Below the pieces are notes generated by a model. It was not told the DNA's origin, made no database searches, and saw nothing but the letters and a program-made list of their open reading frames with translations. DNA of 64,000 nt, from the NCBI GenBank assembly GCA_022453515.1, contig JAJNNY010000096.1:30430-94429 (forward strand), in the 5' to 3' direction. This DNA is from Astrocystis sublimbata (lineage: Eukaryota > Ascomycota > Sordariomycetes > Xylariales > Xylariaceae). Shown here piece after piece: positions 22,228 to 33,457 of this stretch. Each line of letters starts with the position of its first letter. Positions within the stretch are counted from its first letter, which is position 1. Made by a program: the position numbers and the translations under genes.

Positions 22228-24101
22228 ATGCCTCTCATAGATTTCAAAGAAGCAGCCATCTTCGTGCTCGCCTACAGCGCCTTCGTGGCCATCGTATACG
22301 CGCTCTGGCTCGAACTCTTCACGCGCCGCCACGTGCCCAAGAACCTGCCATCGGCGGGTTTTGGCAACGAGCTATTCAACTGGTCACGCGGTTCTTTTCG
22401 CCAGGTCTTTGCTGCTCCTGATACCGCAGAGGAAGGTTACCAGCAGGTTCGTCACATCATCATCACCATCAAGTAATGCACCAAATAACACATTTTAACA
22501 ACAATCACAGTATGGCATCAAGCAGCAATCCTACGTAGTCCCACACTCCTCCTTCCGGCCCCAAGTCATGATCCCACAGCAGCACGTGCGCTGGCTCTCG
22601 CGGCAATCCGAGACGATTCTGAACCCCGAAGTCGTGCGCTTAGACCGGCAGGGCATCACCTTCTTCCCGCTCTCAACCGACAGCAAGACGATCCTGCAGG
22701 CAGCGCACAAAGTCATCGCCGAAGCTCTCAACCAAAAGCTCGACAAAGTGCAGCCACAGATCTACGACGGGATCCGGTACGCCGTAGACGCGAGCCTGGG
22801 ATCAAACCCCGACGACGGCTGGCGCGAGCTGCCGCTCATGGACACGCTGTCGACAGTCCTAGACAGCAGCGTGAGCCGCGTCATGTTCGGCGCCAAGCTG
22901 GGGCGCGACGCGAGTTTCCTGCGCATGCTGCGCCTGTTCATCATCGGCGGGGGCGTGCTGACGGAGCTCGTCGGGCAACTGCCGGCGGGTCTTTTCAGGC
23001 CGCTTGTCGGGGTGCCGTTCAACCTGTTCACGACGACGATAAAGCGCGTGTGCGCGGCGTATTACCTGCGGCCCGAGATCACGCGGCGCATGCAGGAGAT
23101 GGAGACGGGCGCCGAGAACGACGACGAGGCGTACGATTTCATCTCGCAGTGCATCCGCTCGGTCAAGAAGCTCAAGTTCCCCATCAAGGTGGACGAGTTT
23201 ACGTTTATTTCAGATCTGCTCATGTTCTTGGTAAGCAAGCAAGCCTTAGCCTCACACTGCAGTCATACACATACACATACACATAACACATAGCAACGAA
23301 CTGACGACTTATTCCCCGCACCAGGCACTTGCAGGCGTGGTATCGACACGAACCACGACAGTGAACATGTTCATGGACATCCTCGGGCCGCAAGGCACAG
23401 AGCAGGGGATCTACTCTCTGCTGCGCCAAGAAGCCTCGGCCATCTTCAAGACCGAGGACGACTGGACGTCGGCCAACTCGCTGAAGAGCATGGTGGTCAT
23501 CGACAGCTGCCTGCGCGAGAGCGCGCGCAAGAACCCGCTTCAGACGCGCGGGCTGATGAAGCAAGTGATGCCCCCAGACGGCGTGACCCTGCCCGACGGC
23601 GCGCACGTGCCGCAGGGGACGTGGCTCGGGGTGCCCGTCGAGGCCATTCACCGGGACGAGACCATCTACCCCTCGGCGCGCGCCTTCGACCCGCTTCGCT
23701 TCGCGCGCATGCGCGTCGAGGGCGAGCCGAACAAGAGCCTAGATGCGTCGGAGCCCAGTGACACGTATATGTTCTTCAGCTATGGTCGCTCTGCATGGTA
23801 AGTAAGCGCGCATTGCATGACAATGCCCCCCCCCCCCCCCATATCCCCCTTACCCCCATGCCTCCCTCCCTCTTTCTCACCTTACACTGCCTGAGGACTT
23901 GCGTGCTGACGGGGATGTGGGGGACTTTGTAGCCCGGGACGGTGGTTCGCCACCAGGGTGATGAAGCTGATTGTCGCTTACGTGACTATGCACTACGATA
24001 TCAAGCCCCTACCAGAAGACGCCGAGCGCTTCTCGGTGGGTGATACCAAGTTCCACCACTCAACGGTCAAGATGATGGTGCGCAGGCGGAAGGTGGAGTG
24101 A
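22228..24101 (+). CDS. Cytochrome P450 monooxygenase (putative triterpenoid tailoring)
   Basis: Four exons: 22228-22446, 22511-23230, 23325-23797 and 23933-24101, all with GT-AG introns, giving 526 aa. The third intron splits the heme-ligand Cys codon and restores FFSYGRSACPGRW (Cys about 471). An N-terminal anchor (about 10-33) is followed by a basic stop. The K-helix ExxR motif is CLRESAR (Glu378, Arg381) and FDPLRF is the PERF-like segment. The architecture is that of a class II microsomal P450, which takes electrons from a P450 reductase at the ER. The I-helix reads ALAGVVSTRTTT, so the usual acidic residue of AGx(D/E)T is a valine. The gene converges with the bZIP gene, 190 bp between stop codons, and lies 3 kb from a triterpene cyclase; both suggest it oxidises that product. 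CYP family not assigned. Confidence 0.9.
23826..23840. repeat. Poly-C tract in P450 intron 3
   Basis: Fifteen consecutive C residues in the intron; prone to sequencing length errors, without coding effect. Confidence 0.8.
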
Positions 24102-24290
24102 AGGCAGCTGATGGTGATCTTGCCTGTGTAGTTCAGCTCGTCTATTGATTCTGGCTTATCTCGGGAATGCTCATGTATGTCACGTAGGAGATATTTGTTT
24201 TCATTAGGTATACAGACAAAGTTGGACATGACATAACTCCATCCGCCATCCTTGAACGCTTTCGCCAAAGTCGATCGATTTTCATAGCAT
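24102..24290. other. Shared 3' region of the P450 and bZIP genes
   Basis: The two convergent stop codons lie only 190 bp apart, so the 3' untranslated regions probably overlap. Confidence 0.5.
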
Positions 24291-25694
24291 TTAAGTAGAG
24301 GTGTCGTATATCGTGTGAATGCAATTGATCAGCATCGTCATCATCTGCTTCCCGGAGGCCTGCTTCGGAGGGTCCAAGAGAAGCATAAGCGTTAGCGATG
24401 TACAGAATCGCTGTCGCTGGTTTTTCACGGATTCCCCTGAGTCCACAAGCGACTCCAGCAACGTACACAACTTCGGGTTCTAACCATAGGTGGGTCAGTC
24501 AATTGCGTCACTTCCTGTGCACCAAGTAGAGTTACTCTGGAAAGAAATGAGAGCACAGCACATACTATCTTCTGAAAACCCCTCATCAGCAACTGCAACG
24601 CACCAGACAGCGAGTCGCTGCCCAGACTCACGTCAGCCGTCTTAGTAAGCTGCTGCAGAGCGTTGGCGAAGTCGACACTATTGCCATCATGAGCATTGGC
24701 AGCGTCCCTCTCGCCGCCAACAATGCTCTCGGCGGACTTGATGATCTCGTAATAGTAGCCGTGAGCCTCCCACTGCGTCCACGTCCGGACATAGCGTCTT
24801 AGGTCCGCCAAGAGGACAGGGAGGTCCCGCTGCCGACTGGTCCGCTGATGGCTGGAGACTACCGACTCGGGACTTAAGGTGGATGTGTAGTATTGGCTGA
24901 CGAGGGAGTCAAAGGACTCGAAGCCCGCGCTGGTAAGGCACAGGTGAAGAAACTCGAGCCGTTTCTCCAATGTCTGCCCCTGTAGCTTTTCCCTGAGCTC
25001 CGCGTGGCCGGTGCTATTCAAACTACTGACTTGGCTCTGCAGTTGGGGTTGCCCCGTGTTCATGCCGTCAGACAGCAGGAAGTCGCCAATAAGCTCGTGT
25101 TCTGATAAGGGCTGTGGGGGCGCGGACAAGGGGAAGAGCTGCTCATGGTTGCATGTAGACGAAGGTGTCAGCATCAGATCCATGGCCGGCGATGAGCTTT
25201 CCATCGCTTGGCTCGTCGCGCTTTTCGCCGACGAAAGCTGGTCCCAGATCCAAGTTTCTGCATGATAAGATCCTGGAGATGCGAAGTCGGGTAGAGGATT
25301 GGGAGGGCAGGCAGATAAAGGGTGGCCAATCTGTTGCTGTGTTTGTTGCTGTGCACCTAATAGAACAGGTCGATCGTAATCAGCAATTGCTATAGCTTTC
25401 AGATGCTTAACTCAGCCGCACTGTCCCATCTTGTGCGGGGAAAAGAGGTATTGACGGTTCGCTTACCCCCCAAAGCGGCTTCGGGAACATTAGCTTGGCT
25501 CTTCAACTCTTTGATCTGCCTCTCTAGTGCGTTCATTCGCTCTTTAACACGGGTTCCTACATGATTTTAAGTTAGCTAAGCGCGGAAAAGAAGGGGGAGC
25601 GTCAACTCAGCTTACGGTATTTCTGCTGCGCTTCACGATTTTGGATTCGCTTTCTCTGCAGGCGATCTGCGTGGAGTTCCGCTGGGGTAGCCAT
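24291..25694 (-). CDS. bZIP transcription factor, probable cluster regulator
   Basis: Four exons are inferred: 25694-25616, 25556-25467, 25356-24566 and 24479-24291, giving 382 aa. Donors are GTAAGC, GTAAGC and GTATGT; acceptors are TGTAG, TTAG and TTAG. The N-terminus is a basic region, RLQRKRIQNREAQQKYRTRV, running straight into a zipper with KERMNALERQIKEL. The middle is Gln/Ser/Pro-rich, and the C-terminal half is helical with QWEAHGYYYEIIKSAE. Small N-terminal bZIP plus helical C-terminus is common among regulators in fungal secondary-metabolite clusters. It lies between the P450 and the cyclase, reads away from the cyclase, and may control both. The last exon is the least certain: another frame (YVAGVACGLRGIREKP onward) is also open there, so a different splice could change the C-terminus. 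Confidence 0.75.
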
Positions 25695-27143
25695 CTTGGA
25701 GTACGCGTATGAAAGTTGCTTTCGCTATCTTCATGGCCGTTGGATGAGATGATCCGCGATTCCGTCCAAATATGTACAGATAGAATAATGACATCTTGTT
25801 AGCTGCGCCAATTCATAGGTTACATGGCTTCAACAGTGCGAACCGAGAGTGGGTGGTCAGCGATGCTGATATAGTCCGGCTCGTTATCAACTACGGGAGC
25901 CATTGGCTCCCGCTGTTACCCGCTGGGGTGTTGAGCGCTGCTCGGTCCAATAGCTGCAGCCTGGTTTGACAATGCGATCAAGGCTGACATTCTATTAGCA
26001 GGTATTACGCCCAGCTCAGGCCTGCCATGCATCAGAACGACGCCACCATGGCTATAAGATCACAAGTTGCCATTCCCCATGTAAGCGATATCAGCGTAAC
26101 TAGTCGGCCCGGACACCTTCAGGAAGTACTTTTGATAGCATCAACAAAGGCATACTATCCATGCATGGAACCTGTAGCGATGTGCAGTACGTATATCTAC
26201 TTCGCCAAAGTCAACCGCGAGTATGAAGAAGCCATGGCTCGTCAATACCACCCACGAGTACATAGGTGGCAATCATCTCATGAAAGTATGCTTTCAAGAG
26301 GTGGATTGAAGCCAATCTCGTACCTAGCTTGAGAATTCAATGAAAAGGATAGGATGATCTACCTATAGCTAGCTTCTCAACTATGATTTAAAGAGGCAAC
26401 TTGGGACTTTGTGCGGAGTGCGGAATTTCAAGCGCGTAGGGCAGAAGATAATGAACTCGTACAACTTCATGTCATTATCGACATCAGGTGCTGATAGCAA
26501 GTACATCGGTATGATGCCTGACGTGATCCAAGAGGTAATGCGTTGATGACCGAAGGATCTGAAGCATGCACACGCCGTCGTGTGCAAAAATTCCTGCATT
26601 ATGTCGTGACCAACGTGATGAATGAAGTGAGTTGTGTCATCAGCCAAGCACTGGGCATGGTATCAGTCGACAGTCATGGTTTCCCTCACCGATGGGTAGT
26701 ATTGAGTCGGGAGTCACAGCAGCTACTCTTCTTCTGTAAGCCAATCGGAATCACAGTACTCATACCTGCTTACCTCCAACTCACCCGTTCCCATAATATC
26801 CGATAAGGATTCATTCGAGTCGAGACTTTCGCATAAGAACTAGGACATTTGAAAGCCGTCTTAGACTATCAGCGTCCACTGTTGGTATGCTAATGCGCCT
26901 TGCGAGTAACATGCATTGACTCAGTGAGCCAATGCTTGAGACCACATGATCAATATTTAGTCATGACAAGAATAAACATGAAGTGAGACGGGTGAGAAAG
27001 ATACGTGTGATTTAATTCGTAAGGTACAGAGGCAGGCAGGGTATGGTTATCGTCTGAACTTACCTGTACTCTAACTTCATTCCAATTCAACCTCGACGAC
27101 CACAGTCGATAGCCTGTCTGAGTCAACTCCAAAGTTGGTGATC
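25695..27143. promoter_or_regulatory. Divergent intergenic region between bZIP and cyclase genes
   Basis: This 1.45-kb region separates two divergent genes and should contain both promoters. Short open frames exist (for example 26027-26332) but show no domain. I could not identify specific factor-binding sites with confidence. Confidence 0.45.
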
Positions 27144-29489
27144 ATGGCGTCTTCGTGCACAATCACAATGGTGAAGGAAGATGTCTCTCTAGCTGGAAGC
27201 ACTCTGGGAAGTGAGGCGGATTCGGTCGGGAATGCAGACAAGCAATTGGAGGAGACCGAATGCCTGACAGATTTGCACCGCTGGCGGGTCCATGCCGAGA
27301 ACGGAAGACATACATGGAAGTATCTCGAAAGCGACCAAGACTTGTCGCAAGACCCAAAGCAGAGGTTTCACGAGGCTTACTGGCTGGGCCTCGGCAATGA
27401 AGGGACGCCAGAGCCAGAGAAACAACCAGACGGGCGGAACAGGACTGTTTCGGATGTTGTTCAGTCGGACAAAACCCAGGAAACATTGAACGCATTGGAG
27501 AAGGGAAGTAGCTTCTTGCGCCAATTGCAGATGGACGATGGTAGCTGGGGGTCCAATTGCGATGGGCCCATGTTTATCACTGCCGGCATCGTCTTTGCCT
27601 GTTATATTGTCGGGGTGCCCATCTCGCGGCCTCTAAAGCAGGAGATGTGCAGGTACCTTCTGACCACCCGCAACGACGACGGTGGTTGGGGCGTATACCT
27701 CTCGGGCCCTTCAACCGTCTTTGGCACCGCCATCAACTATGTCATGCTGCGCATCTTGGGATTGGGCCCAGAACAGCCCGCCTGCAAGAAGGCTCGCGAG
27801 TTGTTGAAATCCATGGGCGGTGTCATTGGCATACCGACCTGGGGCCGGTTTTGGCTCTGCATCATGAACTTGTACGACTGGGATGGCATCGTACCTTTAC
27901 CGGCCGAGGTGCTGCTGACGCCACGGGCCTTCCCCCTACACCCAGCCAATTGGTGGATGCCAATTCGCAACATCTATTCGGGCATGTGCTATCTTTACGG
28001 ATACCGATTCCAGGCACAGGAGGATGATCTGATTAGGGTTATCCGCAACGAGATCTATGGTCAGAAGTCTTACAGCGAAATCACCGACTGGAAAGCTTAC
28101 CGGTCGTACGTTAACACTGTCGACCTGCTCAAGCCCAAGTCGTCAGCCCAGTCGATCATGGTGACGACCATGAACTTTTGGGAGCGGTTCATGCAACTAC
28201 CCGTTGTTAAGGGAATACGTGCACGGGGCCTAGATGAAGCGCTATTCCAAGTCGAGGCTGATGTGCAGAGCACCGAATATTGCAGTTATTCGCCCGCTTA
28301 CTGGGGCGTTGATATCATGGTGCTTCAGCATGCCCATGGGTCCGATAGCCATTGGGTCCGAGGTATGGCACCGCACTTCACAGATGGCCTGTGGATGTGC
28401 CGTGAAGGGCTGGCAGCGTCCGGGACGGATGGGAACGCAGTGTGGGAAACAGCACTGTCGATCTCAGCCATATGCTCATCCACACAGCTGCTGACCGACA
28501 ATGACCTCAGTCCTGCTGCCCTAGAGTCTTTGAATGCCGCTCTCGGGTTCCTGGGGGAATCGCAGCTCCTTCACAATAGCATGGGTATTCATCGCACCTA
28601 TCGCCATCCCAGAAAGGGCGGGTGGCCGTACAGCACCCGCATGCAGGGATACATCGTGTCTGACGTGACAGCGGAGACACTGATGGCAATCATGCAGGGC
28701 TATCGGGTACCCGGCGTGTCGAAACGGGTCCCGATCGAGCGTCTGCAGATGGCCGTAGACTCGCTCATTGGACTGGAATGCAACGGGTCCGGCTTCGCAG
28801 CATATGAGCCCGTCCGCGGCTGGGAGATGGTGGAGCTTTTCAACATCACCGACACGTACGAAGATTGTATGATTGAGCGGCGCTACGCCGAGACGACGGG
28901 TGCCGTCCTGATGGCCTTGAATGAGTTCAACGCCGAACATCCGACATACCGTCAAGATGACATCCGCCGCTGCATCAAGGGAGGCGCGGCGCATCTCGTA
29001 CGGTCGCAATATGCGCACGGCGGCTGGATAGGCACCTGGGGCGTCTGTTTTTCGTTTGCGACCATGTGGGCTCTGCAGGGTCTCGCTTGCGCGGGACTCA
29101 CGGAGCGAAACTCGCCGGCTGTCAGTAAAGCTTGCGCGTTCCTCCTAAAACACCAGAACGCCGACGGCGGTTGGGGCGAGTCCCTCTCGAGCTACCAGGC
29201 GAAGGACTACGTTGCGGAGCCGGAAGGCAGCCAGGTGCCGAACACAGCTTATGCCATCATCGGCCTTCTCGCAGCTCGGTGCACTGACCGGGCGGCCATT
29301 GACAAAGGCATCGGGTTCCTAACGAGATCGCAGCAGGCGAGCGGGGAATGGTTGCCCGGAACTCTGGAGGGCATATACACACCACCATGTGGCTATCGGT
29401 ATCCCATGTATAAGTTTCACTTCCCGCTGAAGGCAATTGCTAGTTATTCACGGCGTTATGGGATAAATGGACTGAAGTCAAGTCGTTAA
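27144..29489 (+). CDS. Oxidosqualene-cyclase-like triterpene synthase
   Basis: Intronless, 781 aa from the ATG at 27144 (an in-frame TTG nine bases upstream is not used). Repeated QW motifs characteristic of squalene/oxidosqualene cyclases appear: QMDDGSWG, NDDGGWG, RKGGWPYST, QYAHGGWIGTWG, QNADGGWGES and QASGEW. MWALQGL and the C-terminal YPMYKFHFPLKAIASYSRRY match the family end. The catalytic acid region reads SDVTAETL (Asp507), equivalent to DCTAE of lanosterol synthases but with Val for Cys. There is no DxDD motif of bacterial squalene-hopene cyclases. The N-terminus carries about 45 extra residues. The enzyme should protonate and cyclise 2,3-oxidosqualene at the ER or lipid-droplet membrane. 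Its placement beside a P450 and a regulator argues for a secondary triterpenoid rather than housekeeping sterol synthesis. Confidence 0.9.
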   Translation: MASSCTITMVKEDVSLAGSTLGSEADSVGNADKQLEETECLTDLHRWRVHAENGRHTWKYLESDQDLSQDPKQRFHEAYWLGLGNEGTPEPEKQPDGRNRTVSDVVQSDKTQETLNALEKGSSFLRQLQMDDGSWGSNCDGPMFITAGIVFACYIVGVPISRPLKQEMCRYLLTTRNDDGGWGVYLSGPSTVFGTAINYVMLRILGLGPEQPACKKARELLKSMGGVIGIPTWGRFWLCIMNLYDWDGIVPLPAEVLLTPRAFPLHPANWWMPIRNIYSGMCYLYGYRFQAQEDDLIRVIRNEIYGQKSYSEITDWKAYRSYVNTVDLLKPKSSAQSIMVTTMNFWERFMQLPVVKGIRARGLDEALFQVEADVQSTEYCSYSPAYWGVDIMVLQHAHGSDSHWVRGMAPHFTDGLWMCREGLAASGTDGNAVWETALSISAICSSTQLLTDNDLSPAALESLNAALGFLGESQLLHNSMGIHRTYRHPRKGGWPYSTRMQGYIVSDVTAETLMAIMQGYRVPGVSKRVPIERLQMAVDSLIGLECNGSGFAAYEPVRGWEMVELFNITDTYEDCMIERRYAETTGAVLMALNEFNAEHPTYRQDDIRRCIKGGAAHLVRSQYAHGGWIGTWGVCFSFATMWALQGLACAGLTERNSPAVSKACAFLLKHQNADGGWGESLSSYQAKDYVAEPEGSQVPNTAYAIIGLLAARCTDRAAIDKGIGFLTRSQQASGEWLPGTLEGIYTPPCGYRYPMYKFHFPLKAIASYSRRYGINGLKSSR

Positions 29490-30443
29490 GTTTTGTGCGA
29501 GAGCCAAGAGGAGGGTGGCGATGTGAGATGACATGGTGGAATTGGAGGCCTGAATGTTTCTGCCTGTCCGAAGATCGTGGGTGGTAAAGGTAGTGGTAAA
29601 GGTAAAGGTGATGGCCTGGCTGTGGCTGCGAGGTGTGAGGGGTCTGGGTTGGTCTGGATTCAGCCGGTAGCTCCTGCTGCCCCTGGGCCTTGAGGCACCT
29701 TCCCAACGCCAGATAGGGAGCAGCCCAAAACAGAGGACCACAACAACTGCAACACACACACTCATCTTTTTCTATTTATTCATGTATATGGGTCTTGTGC
29801 TTGAGTTTTGCCTTTGCGTGGTAATTTCTCTAATTGTTGCGTATCGAAATGATGAATTGATATATGAAGAGCCGAAGACGCTTACACGCTGCTTCGTTGT
29901 TGCTGGGTAACGGGTGTTGCTGCCTCATACGGTGTGCTACCGCACTGTACTGACCCTTCCAGCAATGGCGCTAGCCACTCTTACCAATCACCGCCCTCTT
30001 TCCTCTGTAATAACAAAAAACATACAGCTTCTCTTGCTTCATCTCTTGCTTCATTCTCAATCCTCTCTACCCTGTGAGGCAACGCATTTATCGATTTCAA
30101 AATAAAGGCTTCAATGAAATATTTACATAGCTCTGGTTCTCCTAACCGCTACATACTTATCTGGGCAAATTTAGAATCTGGACTACGCGACATTCTTGCA
30201 CTTCTTGTGTCGTAATGTCGCATAGCTCCCATTATTACGCAGGTGGTAGGTGCCCAAAGAATTGTTTATCACGGTTCAGGTTCAACTTCCCCGCTCCAGC
30301 TATCGAATGCCCGACGAATCCCCAGCAGTGCTATTGGATGAAAGATGACCGACCTTGCAATCAAAAGTCAATAGATGGTACACATGATGCTTTTCCTATC
30401 CATTATACATCGCATATTATAAGTTGAAGTTGAATTTGACATC
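29490..30443. other. Intergenic DNA between the cyclase and the HET region
   Basis: Contains a GGTAAAGG simple repeat near 29585-29610 and no supported gene. This is the last unique DNA before the HET array. Confidence 0.5.
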
Positions 30444-32466
30444 ATGAAGCCTGATGTGAAACCAACACTCTGCGCGTCTTGTTCTAGCATCCCCTGGGAG
30501 TTCTTCATTAAACATGAGTTTAGTTATGTTCACAAGCCATCTTTAGGCGCACTCGTAGAATCCGTGGAAAATGGATGTGAGTTGTGCAGCGCCCTGTTCT
30601 GGAGCCTTGATCTTCGAATCAATCGACCAAACCTCTTCAGCGAGCACGTCATCCGAATACGTCGACGGTTCAGTTATAGATTTCCGGACGCTGCCATTGT
30701 GTTGCACTCTGAGACGTCGCCCGATGGAGGTATCATATGCGTCGAATGCCCAAATACCGACGGATTTCCCGGTTATTCGAGTGTGCCTGTCATGCAGTTC
30801 ACGCTGGACTCACAAATAAATCGCCGCGATATCCAAGACTTGAGAGGCGCATCCAACGCATCGCCTGAAGTGACAGCTATGGTGAGGGGATGGATTGATA
30901 ACTGCATCACCCATCACTATAAATGCAAAGAACATGCCTCACACTCTGCTTCTTTTCCTACCGATCTGATTGATGTGCAGCCTCAAGATGGGCTGACTGA
31001 TCTGCGACTCGTATCACGCGCGACTTTAGAGAGCCATGTCAGATATCTCACACTGAGCCACTGCTGGGGAGCGAATGTTGAAGAATGGAGAGGGATGATG
31101 ACGACTTATGGCAACATACGTGATCGCCGAAGAAGCATACCCTTCGAGCACCTCCCGAAGTCATTTCGAGACGCCATAAATCTTACCCGCAGCTTGAACG
31201 AGCGGTACCTCTGGATTGACGCCCTATGCATACCGCAAGACGATCGCAAAGGATTGCAGAATGAGTCGTCGATGATGGATCTCATTTATTCAGGATCACT
31301 CTGTACCATTTCAGCAAGTGCGGCAACCTCTGCAACTAAGGGCATATTCACCGATCGAAGCCACGTCCCTGGCAGTCTAGTCCTACCCGAAGCCAGCGGC
31401 CTACGATCTGGCAATGTCACCCTGCACCCCTTACACCCCAAGTTCTTCTCCTTGCTCGAGTCGGAGAAGACATCCACGCGGGGCTGGTGTCTGCAAGAAC
31501 GCCAACTATCCCCGAGAATTGTGCACTACACTGCATTCCAGGTCCTATGGGAATGCAAAGAAACCTACAAAGTATCCGAAATCAACCCCATAGGTGACGA
31601 AATCCCTTCTCTCCACAGAGACGAGTACCTCGACCACCCTCCACGCGTTCCTCATAATCTTCTATATTCGATCTGGAACGGCGCCGTGCTGTACGAGGAG
31701 TATCCGCCTCCAACCAATATCGACTTCCTCCGACCAAAGTACATATACTTCGCGCTTCCCGAGCTGAAGGCTCCGAGGTGCCACGACTTGTTCAAAGGAC
31801 TGTACCTAGCCAGAGAGCCAAAAGAGGACACCATAGGAGACTGGTACGGCCAGTACCAGAAAGAGGTCAATGTCGTCGGCACCCTTCGCGCCCGCATGAT
31901 CGACGACTACTGCAGCTGGTACAGGCTGGTCGAGGAAGTGTCCCAGAAGCAATTCACCCACTCCACCGATCATACGCCGGAAGACACAGCATGTCTACAT
32001 CGGCGCCGCGACGCTCGAGATACTCAATGTCGATCTAATCCCGTTGTCTCAATGGAATCCGACGGGAGAGGTCCGAGCCGGCACGCTAAGTGTTTCCGGG
32101 CTACTCCAGCCCGCTTCGGCGGTCGGGCAGCCCGATAGTAATGATGAAAGTGGTGAAGGGCTCTCTCGAGCACTTAGACCGTCCTTTGCAGGGGCGGATT
32201 TCAAGGAGGAGCTGGGGGACGAAAGTTTCGTATGTTTTGACATGAATGACGACTCGAACTTCGATGGCATCATTTACTGCCTCTGTCTATCAATAGCAGC
32301 GAGGAAGCCGATGCAAGGCAACGAATCTCCGAGCCGTCATGTTTACGGATTGGCGCTGGTACCGACTCGTGAGGGAGAACAGGAGTATAAGCGCATAGGT
32401 TGGATCTGGACCTCGCTTCAGTTCTGGCAGCCTACCTTAACGAAATCGCATCTCACAATTGTATAG
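30444..32466 (+). pseudogene. HET-domain protein, internally deleted and frameshifted
   Basis: The first frame (30444-32138) starts with CASC...GCELC, a zinc-type N-terminus common in this HET subfamily. It then carries the HET core: YLTLSHCWG, FRDAINLTRSLNERYLWIDA and ALCIPQDD, STRGWCLQERQLSPR. It runs to WYRLVEEVSQKQFTHSTD at about 31970. There the reading continues meaningfully only in another frame, IRRKTQHVYIGAATLEIL through HVYGLALVPT to the stop at 32466. In intact relatives roughly 60-100 residues, including a WSWAS segment, normally stand between these blocks. So an internal piece has been lost and the frame broken. The nominal 564-aa product would end in nonsense. The gene straddles the palindrome edge: only the part from 31475 is duplicated within the window. 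Confidence 0.75.
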
Positions 32467-33115
32467 CTGCTAGCGAGAGCACCCCCGCAAGACTTTTAAA
32501 CCCGTGGTGGCGAGCCTCGAGCCTCCTTTCCTGCGCCGTAGCGCTAGCCTCATCACATCATGCCTCTAAGAGCTATCACCGACACATCAGAATTACCTCT
32601 CGATGTTTGTCTTACTAGCAAGTGTACAAATTGGCCGTTCTTCGTCTGACCAATACTGTCGATGCGCAGATCATCCCGGCTCCAGGGGCAGCAATATATG
32701 TGCACTGAATACATACTAAGTAGATCAACTGTAAGGGGGTGATGTTGGATAGCATCGCCCCCATTATAAGGCCTTCGAGGCCTTCTCAGGCCCCCAGGCC
32801 CATGATTACAGGTGAGGGTGTACCTAAAGTACCGGGCAGGGATGTATCGCTTTGCGGAAGTTTATGTCCGGATCATGCGAAAACCGCATCTTGGTGATGG
32901 CGCAGTTACCTAAGCGTGCCAAGCAAGGGTGCCAAGAGTACTGGATCTAAGTACGCGGTCGCGTATCATCGTTCACCTATTAAAATATACCCCAACGTCG
33001 TTCACGATTCCAGCCTAGCATTTCACGCCGGTGCCGTAAAATCACGGCCAGCAAATTCCTGAGTCATCCATAGAGCGCCTACCACTCACCCGTCATTCGC
33101 CCTACGAATTGAGAA
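32467..33115. other. Intergenic, left arm
   Basis: No gene seen. Contains a short GGCCT-rich inverted motif near 32770-32805 (AAGGCCTTCGAGGCCTTCTC). Mirrored at 62360-63008. Confidence 0.5.
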
Positions 33116-33457
33116 ATGGCGCAGACAGTCTACAGACGACCATGGTCGCAATGGATCGATATAACAGTCGTTGGGTCGCTCACCATCGCGTGGTTCTACC
33201 TTTTGCTTGCGAACGGTCTCCTCTCGCCCCCGACCGTAATCACCGGCGCAATTGACATCGTGCTCCTAGCCGTGTTCAGCGTCTTCGACCCCGAAACCAC
33301 AATCATGAGCCAGGGAACCCTTGCAGACGGCACTGTGGTCAAGGTCCGGCGACCGCTTGTGGGCCTGCGGAGATGTGAATCGCAGGTTGGCTTGACCGGT
33401 GGCTACGAAGTTAGAGTGGATGGATATCGCTACGAGCCGGCCTATATCCGCATTTGA
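33116..33457 (+). CDS. Small two-helix membrane protein, unknown function (left copy)
   Basis: 113 aa from an ATG in good context. Residues about 16-33 and 37-57 are hydrophobic and form a helical hairpin around PPTVITG. A polar C-terminal domain follows with GTLADGTVVKVRRPLVG and ends in YRYEPAYIRI. The frame ends cleanly and has no intron. No family recognised. It sits between a HET pseudogene and the allergen-like gene in both arms. It could be a real small gene or a chance frame. Confidence 0.45.
   Translation: MAQTVYRRPWSQWIDITVVGSLTIAWFYLLLANGLLSPPTVITGAIDIVLLAVFSVFDPETTIMSQGTLADGTVVKVRRPLVGLRRCESQVGLTGGYEVRVDGYRYEPAYIRI

Noticed and set aside
23268..23286. ACATAC simple repeat next to the P450
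   Set aside because: Lies wholly inside intron 2; ordinary microsatellite.
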